Source of the DNA: Diphasiastrum complanatum
Taxonomy: Eukaryota; Streptophyta; Lycopodiopsida; Lycopodiales; Lycopodiaceae
Direction of reading: 5' to 3'
DNA: 60,000 nucleotides
NCBI GenBank assembly: GCA_029204225.1
Contig: CM055092.1
Span: 46,567,486 to 46,627,485, forward strand
Part shown: positions 1-14,900 of the stretch, in pieces
Position numbering within the stretch: position 1 is the first letter of the stretch
Layout of the letters: every line of letters starts with the position of its first letter
Position numbers and translations under genes: made by a program
Notes under the pieces: model-generated
Databases searched by the model: none
The model's input: the letters and a program-made list of their open reading frames with translations, nothing else
Told to the model about the DNA's origin: nothing

Positions 1-1261
1 TGAAGATGGTATGTAATAGGACTAAGTTTCTAATCATAGTTGCACTGCATTCCGGAACATGTACCAGAGTTCTAGAGCAATCCGAATCAAGACATTCTGG
101 AAGAAAGAAAAAACATCATTTTGATTTTGTGGAGAATCTGCATGATAGATGTTTAGGATTAAAAACACCATGATAAAATTCTATCTTATGACTACAAAAG
201 CCTGTTTGGTTCTGGTTTGAACATCTGTATGTGATTTTGAGACCAGAGTCAAAACAATGACTGTGTGATGTACGACGAAGCAAAATCTAGACTAGAAACC
301 AGCAAACATTAACCAAATTTCAGTTCAGGAAACCATAGCCTTATGGACAATGCAACTAGCAGCTCAGAGGTGAGAACTTGGAAGTAAGGACGTCACATAG
401 GGCTCATCCAGTAACATCAATGAGTCAGAAAACATCATGAAATCATGTCATCTAGAGTTTGGCACATGGCCCAGTGCATAGAAGTAAAGTCGTGGGTGCA
501 TGTGCTCACCAAAAACTGAACAATACATGCCAATAACATCGATATATAAAAAAATATCTAATCTCTTCTAAGGAGCTCTGCTCATTGTCACTTGTAGATG
601 GTGAGAAAATAAGAGACCGTCCTCTTCAGGAATGTGATGCAGTCTGCCCATGCCTGCATGGTTTCAAGCCGATTCCAAATCGAACAACTCTCCAACTCAA
701 ACAGATTTTGACCGGCCTTTTCAAAACTGCATCAGATTTTCTTTTTCGTAAACTTTTTGATGGATATGTTTGTAGTAGACTAGGCGCTTCAGATCATCCA
801 TGTTTGAAGTGAAAAATCTGCCGGTATCAGGCTAGGTAAGTGCATGTTCTGTAATGTGGCATGCCTGAACTTCGGCTACAAACTATGGCCTGAAATTTGT
901 AAGTTGTAGGTTGGAAACTATGGTCTTCCCTTATCTCTGTCCCCTCCTCTACAAAGGCTGATTCACTTTGCAAAGGCCTATACCTGAACAAGCCTAATTT
1001 GGACTGAACATCCGAACTGAATCGGTTCAGCAGCACATCATGACTCAAACCCGTTAGGATCTGGATTATGTATCATGACTCAAACCCGTTAGGATCTGGA
1101 TTATTCGAGGAGAGTATGTATGCATGCCCTTCTGACTTTGCCTCTCAATCTACGATGCACTCGTCGAGGCTCTGCTGCATGTGCATGAGATGCTCCAACC
1201 TCAACATGCAAATCCATGAGCTTAACTAGGGGAACACATCCAGACCTGCACTTCCCTATAT
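1..1261. other. TSN intron 13 sequence, no gene seen
   Basis: This lies within the intron after TSN exon 13, which extends past the window edge. I see no coding signal and no Tudor or SN5 exon. The only structure is a 35-bp tandem duplication at about 1037-1107 containing ACTCAAACCCGTTAGGATCT. Confidence 0.5.
1037..1107. repeat. 35-bp tandem duplication (two copies)
   Basis: ATCATGACTCAAACCCGTTA and the following bases occur at 1037 and again at 1072 with almost no change. It is a simple local duplication. Confidence 0.85.
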
Positions 1262-1910
1262 CTATCGGTGATGTAGGCCCTCCTTAGCCTCATCACCTCT
1301 CTCATGTCTTACAGCCTCTTTCTCTGCCCTGGCAATGCACTTGGTGACCCTACATTGCCTCCTCTCCTCATGTGCCATCTCACAATGAAGCTCTGCAAAA
1401 ATTTCATCATTCAAATGCACATTCGTGTGCTGCACATGGGGTCCACACGATGGAAGGTGCTCTATCTGCAAAAGGTCACCCATGGCCATGCAATTGCTGG
1501 CATTGTCCGTGACTGCCTACACAACATGTTGCGCCCCCAACTCTACTACTGTTGTGCATATGTGCCTGTGAATGAATTTGCCTAACTTAATATCATCCAC
1601 ACCTCTAAGGAACATAATACCCAAAGGACATAAAACGAGGATATTGACAATAGGACTAAATCGTATGTCAATCCACCAGTCTGATAGAATAGGGCAACGA
1701 TGAGTGGATCAAATGTGTCATCTGGGGCTAAGCACCCTCATGATGCATGTGTACTTGAGGTGTGCAAAACCTCGCCTGTGTGGGGAACTTAAAGAAGCAT
1801 CACAACCGACGATCTCCCTGTGGTCTGACTCTAGCATGTGAATCTGGTCCAGGCACTGCTCTATCTTTCCGAGATGGACCAATATCCCATCTACCCTAGG
1901 AGTAGTCATC
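1262..1910 (-). pseudogene. hAT-type (DUF659) transposase relic, copy A
   Basis: Read on the minus strand, this stretch carries a decayed DUF659 domain. Its landmarks are ILSDWWIDIRFSPIVNIL, CPLGIMFLRGVD and TDNASNC. The last is the DNASN motif typical of this hAT transposase family. A Glu/Arg-rich tail follows at 1262-1400. The frame is broken by stops and shifts, so it is non-functional. It is clearly related, in the same orientation, to a second copy at 9026-9560. The ends and terminal inverted repeats were not found. Confidence 0.7.
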
Positions 1911-2989
1911 TTTACTAAGCAAGGAAGATAAGACTCTGCCCCTGCTGAATCCTGCAGAAAGGGTGCCGCCTAGAATAGATCTGGCTGAGAGTGTCCTGAC
2001 CCTCGTGCCACAAGTGACTCTCATGATGGCATTACATTCCCTATCGATGGTGGCCTGGATGGCTCAGCCGTATGGCCTGGATGGACCACAAAAGTGCTGG
2101 ATCCTACACCAATGATCATCGCACCCGAGTCTGTGCCAATCACTCTAAGTTGTCCACCAATTTGTAGCACTAGTGCGCACCATGCCGGTAAGCTAACCCA
2201 ATAAATCCCGCTTCCCTGTATGTAACAAATGATTTGGCCCAGTGTCACTCAGTCATACCTTAATTTCATCCTGCACACTATGGATTTTGTTTCCTCTTTG
2301 TACTTTCTTCCCAGCTCAATATAGCTGTTCTCCAAGTTCCAAAGATTTTCTACCTTTTTCCCTGACTCAAACCTCTCTTTGTCTTGCAGGGGAACTAGGC
2401 ATCTATAGTAAGTACATATATAAAAACCTCAGCCATCCTCTCACTCTCTATCTTCAGAAGTTTGAACATAAGTTTTGTTACTTGATCTTTAAATTTTGAT
2501 CATACAGCTGTATGTCTCTTCTGATATGCTTCCTTTAGGTGCCATGCGTAGATCAAACACTATTGGAAGAAACTAAGTCGGCCACCTTTAGACAGGTGTG
2601 GTATGATATTATGTTTAAACTAGAAAGATGTCGCAATAACCTTGCACACCTCTAGTTACTCACGCAGCTGGTATTAGGTCGTTCATGGACTTGCGCCTTC
2701 AACTCATCATGTGGATTACATGCTGTCACATCTCAATAAATTCTTTTAACCATGGCCTTGAAGGGAATAACTTTCAACATGTATCTTGTTTGCAATGCAA
2801 AGCAAGACTTTGGTAAAGGTTCAAGGATTGATTGTGCACTAGTTTCACTACAACACAGTACAAACTGAATCTAGTATTCAGTTTATTATGAAACAAGACC
2901 ACAACCAATAAAGTGTCAGTTACAGCATAAGGAATTAGCATGATAAACAAATTAGCAGCCTTCGAGAGGCTTATTAAAGAACATGCTAC
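1911..2989. other. TSN intron 13, no further feature
   Basis: AT-rich intronic sequence. Open frames here are short and resemble nothing I know. The hAT relic may extend to about 2250, but I cannot show it. Confidence 0.4.
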
Positions 2990-3073
2990 CTGCAAGACTT
3001 CCTGCTTTGACTTTGACCCATTTTCTGTAGATGTTTCCAACTCTTCCTGTCCTTCGACATAGCTCTCCCATAC
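2990..3073 (-). CDS. TSN: TSN exon 13 (residues 712-739), last in window
   Basis: A 28-codon exon, [20 protein letters not shown] and onward. It is the acidic/polar linker between SN4 and the Tudor domain. It is bounded by CTGCAG and GTAGCA. The following intron runs off the left edge, and no Tudor sequence was found between 1 and 2989. Confidence 0.88.
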
Positions 3074-6000
3074 CTGCAGTAAGTTCCCATATCTATTTAG
3101 GAAAGAATTATAATGACTACAGTCAAAACATTAGTCTTCATTTATTTACTACTCTGTAATGTGACAACTCTGTAATACAACAAGCAAAAAGCATATCTTT
3201 AGAGGATGAACAATTGTGTACGCCCAAACTGACACTCTCAAAACTAGTATAAGATTTTAAACTTGCAAGCAGTCCAATACCTTTAAGCACTGTTTTTTGG
3301 CTCGTTGTTCAGCCTGAGCCAGCAAGTGTCCATCTATAAGTCTATCTGCACTTATTGTAGACTGAAGTTTTGCCAATCCAGCTTCTAAGAGAGCTATACC
3401 AACATTGACTTTTGATTCCCACAAGGTCCCCAAGAATGTTCCAGTTCTGTCTACTGTTTCCACCTCGATCTGTATAGCGCATTGTTGATGTCTTTATTGA
3501 TTTGTGATGACCCCAAAATAGAGACATAATTAACGGAAATAGTTTCTCTTCATAAAACCCAAAGCTCAAACGCAGCATCTTAAGTACTCAAAAAATTGAT
3601 AAAAGATAAAACTAAAATCGTGTACTGAATCAACAGGTGGTGTATAATCTGCAGAATTGAGAACCATGTGGCATATATATATGCCAATCAGTAAATTAAG
3701 TAAGTAATAATCAATAATCTGTGAACAACCACCTCGACATCACGCTGCAGGATCTTTTGCCTCATAAATGATAAGGCTTCATCTGCATATGGCTCATTGC
3801 GAGCTGGACATCTCACACCAGATAAGGAGAAAGCAATTGCACATGTTTCTTTTGGAATTAACAACTTAAACCGATGACCACTTAGCACGTAATCCACAAC
3901 TGCTGGCAGTCTTTTTGCTCTCTGAAGAAATGGCAAAAACTGTTTTGCCTTTTGAGTGGTACCCTGCAGGTTCAAGGATCACCCGATGTAACAGTTAACA
4001 AGAGCTCGTAAGTCATGGTTACTGACCATAATACACAACAAGAAAGACTACAGAGGAATGTAATGTGCTCTGCCAAGCCAAGTAAATAACTTATACGATC
4101 TTGATTTCTTTGACTATTTTGCATAAAGTACATTTTGATGAATTGTCATTTTTGTAAATTCTCACCTGCAAGGAAAGATCATTGATGTGCATGACCGGAG
4201 GCTCTTTGCTAGAATGTATTCCTTTCTTCCCTTTAATTGCCCTGGACTCAGCTGCCAGCAATGCGTCGTAATAACTTGACCTTTCTTCAAAATCTCGGTG
4301 TCGCACAACATTAGCATAACCTCTAGCTACGACCATTTCAGCCACATTTACCCCTTGAGGCTGGCCGGCTACAGGCAGAGTTTGAGGAGCTTCCAGTGGC
4401 TCATTCTTTGGAGGAGAGAGTAAAAATATAGAACCAAAATCCATCACACGAGTATCCACACTCGAAGGAGCCCCTGAAACCAAAGCATCTGCGGGGGACA
4501 CTTTTCGCGAGTACTCCATCACAACATTGACCTGTCAGAGGACATTTTTCTAACGTGAGCAAGAAAATGTAAGATACAAAAAAAAACACAAACAGATAGT
4601 ATTGGCCCACCAAACACACCTGCTGCCCAACAAGTCGAGAACGGAGATACTCTTTAGCTTCACGAGCAAATGGAGCAGGTTTTTCATCCTTTTTAGGGTT
4701 TCCCATTTTGGGGGCACGAATGCTTGAAAAGTTTACTCTTCTTTCGGCCAGAGGACTTCCAAAGGGTACAGCATCATCAGCAACTACAACACAGTCCCCA
4801 CTGACTACCTCTATAACCTGAAGAAGTCAAGTGAAAACATCATTAAACAGAAGAATGACCAGAAAATATCCAGGTGATAAATCAAAAGGAAAAAAAAAAA
4901 ATCAGATTATACAAAAATCAGCACTGGTGACTATTACTTACTTTCCCAGTGAAATTCCCATCACGAATGGCAGTGGAATTTGAAGCAGGAGGTACATAAT
5001 TGGTCCATATTCGAAGTCTGTCTTTTTTCGCTTGTAGTTCTGCATTTTTAAGGCGTCTCTTCTCTTCCTCTTCAAGCATGTTTGCACTCCATTCCACAAC
5101 TTTTGCTAGTCCCTGACATGGACAACAATACATTTGCATCTCCTTTGGTCATGCTTAGAACATCTGCCACTGACATAAATGACAAGCATACAACTTCACG
5201 GTGCTCAAACTGAAAGAATTCCAACAGCAATTGTGATTTATTTCTATAGTTAAATGAAAATTTACAACAATTGTTTTCTTATTGAATGTCCCTTTATGCA
5301 GCTAATTGGAGTCGAACTCCTGACCTCAAGAACAGAAAACAAAGACTTCACAAACCCACTAATTTGCGACAATGTTATTGATTTTATATGTTGTTAAACA
5401 CACAAAGGCTCTTGTACATGCAAAATTGATGGCAGATTTGTTTCAGGCTTCCAAATAAGAACTTACCTCTTTCACCAGTTCAAGTGCAAGATCAACTGCT
5501 ACATCACCATTCACATATGACAGCGAGCCAATGAGATTGTTGAACTTGTCAACACCTTCTAGCATAATTCTCACCTGAAAAACGTAAAATCATAAGTATA
5601 CAGGTTAGTGTATCTAGCAGCTTCAGAAGCAAATACGAATAGAAAAATTGATTCCACAATACTTGCAGATTAAGTAACCCAAGACTTACATCTCTATGGA
5701 GCACGCGAATCTCAGTATAATGCTTTGCTTCCCTAGCTAAGGGTTCGGGAGGGATTTCCGAAGTGGACGCCGCCGTTACAGATGCAGCTAGCTTTTGAGC
5801 AGTTGTGAGAGAACCAACAGGCACGCTCAGATCTTCCATGGATTTCAACTCACCATCAGAGGTTTTTGTTGCTGAGTCTACAGATTGAGCCTCTACAGTT
5901 GGACGCCTACCCATTGATGGGGCCTAGGATAATAACAAGGAGTTTAAGTAACAGCATTAGCCACACTATCTATGTTTGCATGCTATGCCTCGTACAGCTA

Positions 6001-8901
6001 AACTTCAATTGTCTGGCTCATGTCTTAGATTGCTAATTTCAATAATTTAACCTCGATTTTCAAAAAAAGCCCAGTTGCAGTTCAAGGTAAATAGCTTACT
6101 GCATTTGAAGCTTATACCTGAATTCCTGCAACAAATACTTGGACATATTGAAATTCTGGCAACAGAGATACTCGAACAGTACTTCCATCTCTGACATGCT
6201 CAACAATAGCTGGTAAAAGCTTTCCTTTATTCGACTCTAAAAGCTTTGCTGCATCAAAACTGCTGGCATCTCCAATGGCAGAGGGGGGAATGTCCCTTAT
6301 TGATGCCTCTGAACCTCCAGGTGTCTGTAAATAGACCAATGCAGTTGCTAAAGAGCCTTCCAGAAACATGCTAGTAAAACAGGAAAAGCTAAGTGGGAGA
6401 TTGGCATTTACTAATTACAAACACAGTCGTACAGATCTTGAACTCCATGAAAAATGACCATACATAGTCACTGTTTTGATTTTCATAAACTCAAAATTGG
6501 TTTCATATAAGCCGAACAGATTCTTCAGCAGCAACCCTTCCAAACAGATTGAATTCAAGAGAAAAGCACAGCCTACCTTGTTCCATAATCCAAGACCTTG
6601 CTCCCTTGCTTGCTCTTCAAGTTGCAATAACTCAGTCAAATAAGGACTAACATCAGTGCTTTGTCCAACTTGTGGACGAACCTGCCCCCAAAGAATGATA
6701 ACAAAATTAATTAGGCTCAAAATATGTGAAGCAATCATAAAATCAAATCACAGTAATGAATAGATAATATACAAATAATATAGCCTCTAGTCAGTGCTTT
6801 ACCTTTGCCCATCCTTCACTGACAACTGACAGTGCTATATTTGTTTCACCCATGAACACGGAACCAAATTCTCTGTTGATGGATGGAACTATGTAGTCCA
6901 CTTTGAAAACAACTTCCTGGAAACCAGACAAAAACAAGCTAGTATTGACATACAAGTAATTAATAGCTCTACCATGCTCCTGGCATGTTTCCTGTGATAT
7001 GCGTTCAGAACTTGCGTGCATGTACAAAGAATTTACATGATAGAACTGCACACATAATCTTAAGACAAGAGAGCAGATCATTGATGTAAGAAGTCGGAAA
7101 GGACCCAGGTAGTTTCATAGTTTCCACATAGAAAGCTTCAACAGAAGGGTCGGCCCATTGTCAATGTCGAACCACTTAGCAAAAAATTGCAGTTTGCCAG
7201 TTTTGGGGTGAAAGAAATGACTCTATGCATCGGGCCAAAAACCTCAGTGAAAATCTTATCTTTTTGGTGGGTAGCTGGAGGGTTCCCACAGACGAGCTCA
7301 AAGCTTACTGACAGATTGCCTAAGGCTTCAGCCAGCAATCCAATTTCTCTAGCAACAAAATATGCGCACTACAGCTCTCCAGCTACAAGCTTCAGCTTTT
7401 TCAGAAGTCACACTCAAATTAAAATGCAAAATGCCAGATTATTTACGTATTCAATAAACAACAGTCTACTAACACATGCAACGGTAAGTTTAGGATATTT
7501 TCCTGTCATAGAAGCCTTTGTAACGATGGCCTCAAAAAATTTACTTTAAGGATTATATTGCAAGTTCTTTACTTGAGCTGCTAAGAGGTTTTTTTTCACT
7601 ATTCTTGTAGCCCATTTTGGGTTTATGGAATACAACAAAACTTTGGCAATTATCAATTCTTCATAAAGCTCCAACAGGAGGCAGATATCCAGCTGACCTA
7701 GAGACTTCATTATGGCAAACAAATATGATTTTGGATGCTCCCAAGAAAGTACATGCTTGAGTTTATTAATCCAATATTGAGTTAAGGCAGACACATTATA
7801 ATAAGTTTCAAAGTCAACAGGGAAACAATTGGCAAATCTAGAACGCTCAAAAGAAGTCCATATAATCCATCATGCATCCATTTAATAAGAAGGGAACCAG
7901 TTTACAAACCTTTCCAACGCACTTTTTGCGTAGGCTCTCCCGACTATCCCATGCAAAGGGTTCATCTTTGCTGTCTTTCCTAGCCTGCAAAAATATAATG
8001 ATACATAGATGCTAAGGATTCTTAGACAATACAAGAGTTTTGTGGTCTTCAAGAGACCTCCTAATTCTAAAACACAGAGAGGATTCCATGACAGCAAACA
8101 TTCATTGTAGCATCAAAAGCTGGAGAAAAACTAACTTCTTAACATCCCATTAATAAATCCGACAATAGTAGACTACATCTCAGCTTCGCCAGCATCTTCT
8201 CAGAATCCGAGAAGTGGACAAAGACCTTCAGAGCAAATCATCTTTTATGTCACTTCCAAGATCAGGCTGAAAAGCCATTTAGGCAATGTGACTGGTATTC
8301 TGAAACAATTAGCACTTACATATTCCAACATTAATAGGGAAAAAGAGAAGCATTTACACATGGAATGTTGTGAAAAGTCTAGCGAGGTAGCAAATATCTA
8401 ACATCTCATCTGCATGACAGAAACAAAATGCAAGCTCCAAACAAGACCCAATACTATAAAGTCTCAATGTTAAAAACCATGGACAAAATTCATGTTTTTG
8501 AAGTTTACTCGTTTAAACTTGCACCTATGTTGCATTGAAACAACCTTCCAGACGCATAGTGTTCCGGAACAAGCATTCCAGAACATTGGAACACTGCAAA
8601 AAACACCCTAGAAATTTTTTCTGATTGCCACAGAACCCGAAAATTGGGGCGCACTTTTTTTGGAAATTCTTGAGGCTGTGGAAAGAGCAATAGGAGGCCA
8701 AAGTGTACGTGTGAGCTCTCGGTAGTGATCTGTAAAAGGTGATTGTAGCACATAGAAGATGGAAAAAGCGAGTCCCGAGTGTGTGGAGATTTGCAAGCAA
8801 AACACTTTGGCGCAATGCAGTTCAAATCCGAAGCAACCACTCTCATACAACAAAGTGGTAGGCACAACGTGTGGGTGTTGGCTTCTTCAGATCCAGCGGG
8901 T

Positions 8902-8942
<41 letters not shown>

Positions 8943-11900
8943 TATTTGTGAAATTAGAATATATCCAATTTCACAAATTTATATAGAGAAGTCAGTGATG
9001 TCATCAGGTAAACCAGCGGGTTATATTATATGTCTTGAACATGGCAATGGCCCTCTTCTTGGTCGCAAACATGACCAAGAAGATGACATTGATTGTGATG
9101 GTGGAAACCTAGGGGAGGCCTCCTATGTTGTGCATCAAAAGATTGACGCAGTGTGTTGCATACAAGGTCCACATAGTCTGGCCACATAATTGTTGGCATT
9201 GTCGATGACCACTTGCACTGTGTTGTGCCCCCATCTTGATGACTGCTAGTGACTACACGTATATGCTCATAAATCAACTCCCTTGACTCAATAGTGCCAA
9301 CTCGGGAAGCATCCATGCCCCTGAGAAATACAATGCCCAAAGGACATGAAACCAAGATGTTGATAATAGGCCTATGCCTAAGTTTAGTCCACCCATATGT
9401 GGCTCAAGCATGTTGTATGGGGCTGAGCTCTCTCGTGTGCATGCATGCTCATGTGTGGGAGGTCTCCAAGTGCATCACAAGCTACAATCTGCTCATCATG
9501 TCACGTTAAATGGTGGTGACGGCCAAGGCAAATGCAAGGTAGTCAATGTAAAAGAATTGGCATGTAAGTTCTAGTGGCTGGGTGTGTCCTCTGCCACCCT
9601 ACAAGCACTATGCTTTGTTGATATCCTGTGTAGGTGCATGTGGTCGTGGCCTAACTTTAGGGCGAGAGTTTGCTCCATCCTGTGATCTCTCCGCAACACC
9701 TCCTAGCTGCCCTGCCGCTATTCTGGTACTTGGCCAAAAAGAGGTGTGGAACTAGTATGTTCGGTTTCCTGTTGTTGCTCTTGCACTTGAGGCTCATAGG
9801 ACTCTTGACTAGGATCCTCATCCGTGGAATCAATCAAGGGTATGAACTCAGTAGTTCCATCCTTCTCCTGCTCCTGTATCTTGGGTGAATGCTCAAAGAT
9901 GACATCTCGACTTAGGATCTTCTTCCTGTTTTCGAGATCATATAGCACATAGGCTTTCTCACCTTCACTATACCCAAGGAAGATACACTTCACGGATTTT
10001 GCATCAAGTTTCTTCCGCAAGTCCTTTGGTATATGTGCATATGTCGTACACCCAAATACTCGTAGGCTGCCCACTTTGGGCTTGTTGCCACTATATGCTT
10101 CTTCTGGCATGATTCCTTCAATTGCTTTGGTTGGACTTCTATTGAATAGAAAACAAACAGTTGCTACCACTTCAGCCCAAAAGGAATTTGGGAACCCCTT
10201 TGCCTTGTGCATGCTCCTTGCACACTCAACTATAGACCTGTTTTTCTACTCAGCCATGTCGTTCTGCTGCGGTGTATGTGGAGCAGTAAACTGTCTCTTT
10301 ATCCCACATGCTTTGCAAAGATCTTTGAACTCATCACAAATATACTGACCACCCTTATCTGACTTGAGAGTCTTTAACCTCTTCCCTGTGTGGTTTTCCA
10401 CCAAAGCTTTCCACTGTTTGAAGTATTTGAACACTTCAGATTTCAGCTTCAGAAAATAGACCCATACCTTCCGTGAGAAATCATCTACGAAGGTCATGAG
10501 ATAGTATGCCCCCCCTGCTGATTTGACCTGCATGGGACCGCATAAATCTGACTGCACAAGCTCAAGAATTCCTTTGGCCTTGGTAGCTTTTTCCTTTGGA
10601 AACTTTTTCCTCTGTTGCTTTCCTAGTGCACAAGCCTCACATGTATCTGAAGAAGACTTAATTCTAGGAAGATCTACTACCATGTTGTGCTTGTTCAGAA
10701 CTTGTAAACTTTTATAGCTCAAATGACCATATCTCTCGTGCCAAGGCTTGTCCCGATTAGTATCCCCTGCTGACAAGGCCTCTTGGCTAGGAATGGTTGT
10801 GTAAAGCTTGTAAAGACCTCCTTCTTGCATTCCCTTGGCTACCACCTTGAAGCGTTGATCTTTGTCTTTTACCAAACATGTAGATTTGTCAAACTCTACC
10901 AACATGTTCTGTTTGGTAATGGCACCAACAGATAGCAAGTTCTTAGCCAACCCTGGTACATGCAACACACTCTTAATTTCCTTCACCTCACCTGATGACA
11001 GCTGCACTGGAACTGTGCCTTTGCCCCTCACCTCATGTGTAGAGTTATCAATGTACCATCTCCTGTCTCCTCCTAGGTGTTGAACCAATGTCTATGAGGT
11101 GTCATGTGCTTTGAGGCTCCAGAATCAATGTACCATTCACCAAATGTGGATTCAGATGATAGGGCTGCGGTGAATAGTTCAAGCCCACCAGATTGCTCCT
11201 CCTCTGCAACTTTGTCAACAAAGTGACCCTGTTGCTTCTTTCCCTTCTTCTGATCACTTTGCTTCTTCCTGCATTCAAAAGCAAAATGCCCATACTTGCC
11301 ACAATAGTTGCAGTTGCCCTTCCTCTTGGGTGTAGATGAGGAATTGGTGCTTGACTCCTCTCCAACCTGTAACTTGGACACCTGCTGCTCCAAGCTTTGC
11401 TTTGAGTTCTTCTTTTTGCCTTTGCCTTTCTTCTGAAAGTTTTGCTTCTTCTTAGAAGCAAATGCATGTTCTGGATTATCTTCCCTTTCAAAAAGATTCT
11501 TCCTTCTCATCTCCTCCTGTAAAAGAAGACCACATAACTCCCCAAAGATTGGGAGTTTCTCCCTAGCAATAGTCCTTCAATTCAGGATCAACTGTTGGTA
11601 TAGGCTCTCTACCTGCCATCAACTCCCAGCAATTCCTATCCATCAAGATATTAGCCATCTTGAATATCCACACTTTGTAGTTTGTGCCATCAAGTTTGCT
11701 AGATTCACCCAGCAAACTCTCCCCAAGACTAGCCATGCTATAATTTGTGCTCAAACAAAAGCTCAACATGAAAAAGATCAGAAAAGAAACAACTTCCAGC
11801 AACAAGGGTTTGACCCCAAACTAGGGTATGTAGCCACTTCAAGGCAACCCTTCAGCTCCTGCTTTTGTCTTTGCCACTTGGTATGGCCTCACTAGCACAA

Positions 11901-14900
11901 GCACTAGGCCCCATTGGTTCAGTAACCAAAGGCCCCTACAAAATATGCGCCCTACTTTTGTGTAAGCTCCTCCAGAAAGACCTTCCAAAACTCAGCCAGA
12001 ATTAGAAAGTTTTTGGATCATCCCACTCCCCTTGCCAATAGCTCTCCAACAGTGCAAGACTCAACCTGATCTGACACCTGTAGATCAAAAACGCCCTCTT
12101 TCAAGATTGAGGTGCTTGTAGAAGATGAGAATCTTCTCAAGAATCTGAGCACTGGTTATACATGTTAGTGTAGATCCACTTAACTCCGATTGGTCTCGCT
12201 GAATCTGAAAGACCCCACAAGCTCCCAAGTTTTATTCTTCGTAATGGAGTTGTATTCTTCAGTCATTGCATCAATCCATGTAGGGTCTTTCGATGTTGAC
12301 TTAAATGTCTTTGGTGCTACCTCATTAAAGACCTTGGTCATCAAGGCAAGGTTCTCTTGAGATTGCTTACCTCTACTCCTTAAGTTCCTTTCATCTTTCA
12401 AAACTGTATCACTACCTTCAATAGTCTTCAGATACTATCTGGGGAGGCTTTTAGGCATTTTACTTGAAGTCAAAGTGGACGGAACATCCACTAATGGAAC
12501 TTCTCCTTCGGAGGGTACTTCTTCCACCAATTCTAGTGCGGCCTCCAGAGTAGTAGATGGCTCCAGTTGTGGAGGTGTTGCCTCCATTTGCTCATTCGCT
12601 TGCGCCTCCATTTGATTCTCCCGCTGAACAAGGGGGTGTTATCCAAACTTGGGAGAGGATCATGAGGTTTTGATGACAGAACAGCCTCTCCCATTTTACT
12701 TAATGTGATCACTAGAGATGAGTTTACCAACAACCTCCTAATGGAGGTCAGTGCCCTGGTTTAGCTCATCAAATATCACATCTCTGCTACAAAAGACCTT
12801 CTTTGAAGTTAAATTGTACAAGGCATAGTGCCCAGGTTTTATGTCATACCCCAGAAATTGACACTTGACAGATCTGCTGTCAAATTTCTTCCGAGTTTCA
12901 AGAGGAATGTGCGCATAGGAAAAAAAACCCAAATACTCTCAGGTGGGTAACATCAGGCTTAATTCCATAGAGTTTTTGATGAGGAGTAAGGCCATCCAGG
13001 GACTTATGAGGGGAAATGTTCTGAAGATACACAGCAGTACTTGCAGCATGTGCCCAAAAATGATTTGGTAGTTGTTTGGCTTTTAAGATGGATAAAGGGC
13101 ACTCTGGAACCCAAAAAATTTTGAAATCTTTTTATGCTTGGGAACGCATTCCTGCATTCCCTGGTAATTATGAAATGGATAGTCAAAGATCTCATTTGAC
13201 TCATTTGCTACATTGTACGATCAAAATTCGAGACTAGGATGAACTCCTTAATTTGCAAAGTTTGACTATAATAGCTCAGGCACAACTCAAGTGTGCCACC
13301 GTTTTTATTGAAGTAAATTTAATGTCTCTACCAGTAAAGATGAAATGTGGTATAGCATGTAGTCAAAAGACCTCTAACAAAAGATACTCATGCGCACTGC
13401 TCCACTATAATTGTAGCCCAAAATGGAATTATATGAACCTTCTTAAGAAAGAAACCAAAAGTACCATAGAAGAATTTTGTACTCTACGTATCCTTGGTAA
13501 TCGCACGGTGGAGTCTTTTGAAACTACCAATGTGGAATAGACTTGCTAAAGCAAACCACGTGTCTTGCCTCTAGTGTAATGGATTTTATAAAGAAGTTAC
13601 AAAAATGGATGAGATGCATCAGATCTTTCTTCATGGAACACCTGTAAAAGTGTGTTTTGACTCTTGAGATAAGGAGACAATCATTGAAACCAAAAGGATC
13701 ACAAATGGGTCTTAACGCCATGGTGCTAGGAGTGTACAGGCCTCCATAGTAATCAAGTCAATCATCAAGGAGTATTCTCAGTGTCAGGAAGATGCATGTG
13801 CAAAGGCAATAGCACAACAGTATCAAAAAGTAGGACATATCAATTGCTCGAAAATAGAGATCAAACCAACGTGGAAAGTGCCAGATAAGCTGATACTGCA
13901 AGGAAAGCTAGTTTTGAAATTAAAGCCTAGCCCTTATTTTTTTCCAAAAATTCAGAAAAATTCAATTCATGTGCCATGATTTTTTGAGGGCACAATTTGT
14001 TCTATGTCAAATTAAAAAATCAATGCAAGCAAACACCTACTAAATGGGAGGATGAAAAGATATTTGTTTAACTTCGCTCCAAGTGATTCTTTTCTATGGC
14101 TACCAAGCATGGGCCCCACACATACTTACGATCAAATACATTTGCAATGGATTGCAAACTTAAAACACATTTGCAACCTTTACTATTTATGGTAGGAAGC
14201 TTTAGGTCAATTGTTATTCATAATTTTAGTACGTCCAAAGGTTTGAATATTGTACAAAGCGACGTTTCAAAGTTGATAATCTAATGCATATTTGGATGCT
14301 AACTTTTTCCCCTAAAACTACCTTGAAATATTAAGCTTTTCTTCTTAAGACAAGGTAAAATTAGGGTTTTCTTAGCAAGAATAGTTACGAACTTTTTGAC
14401 TTTCTAACAAACTTGCAAACATTTTGCAAACTTGAGCATTTGCAAGTTGCAAACGTTTTTAGGCAACTTAAGCCCCAAGTCAAGCAAAAGAATCGTGGGA
14501 AAAGGAAAAAGGCTAAAGCAATACAAGAAAGGCTTTTGAGAGAGTCGGGGTGGAAGTCCAGATTCTATACTCTAGCAACTGAAATAGGGATGCTTCCTTA
14601 AAAAGGCAAGGCCTGGTGCCAATATATTACTACTACAAAAGGTCAAAAATGTGGAAGCACCGGAACTGAATGAGAAAGAACTTCCAAAGGGGAATTCGTT
14701 CAGCATAAAGTGTTAACGGAAATTGTGGCAAGAACCAAAGGAAAAAATTTCATTCTATGGAAAAGAAACTAACCCCAGGATCATTTTTGGGGAGCAGCAC
14801 AATTTATAGCAAGAAGTTTGTCTGGAAGAGATAGCAAATACGCAGGAGGAAAACAAGCTCTAACATGCTATGGGCAGGTGGAAAACATCACAAGAGAGAG

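Noticed and set aside
1-2989. Search for TSN Tudor and SN5 exons
   Set aside because: No frame matches the expected domains; the 3' part of the gene must lie left of the window.
8505-8867. Three overlapping minus-strand open frames of 85-120 codons
   Set aside because: They occupy all three frames of the same stretch, share no recognisable domain and lie inside TSN intron 1.
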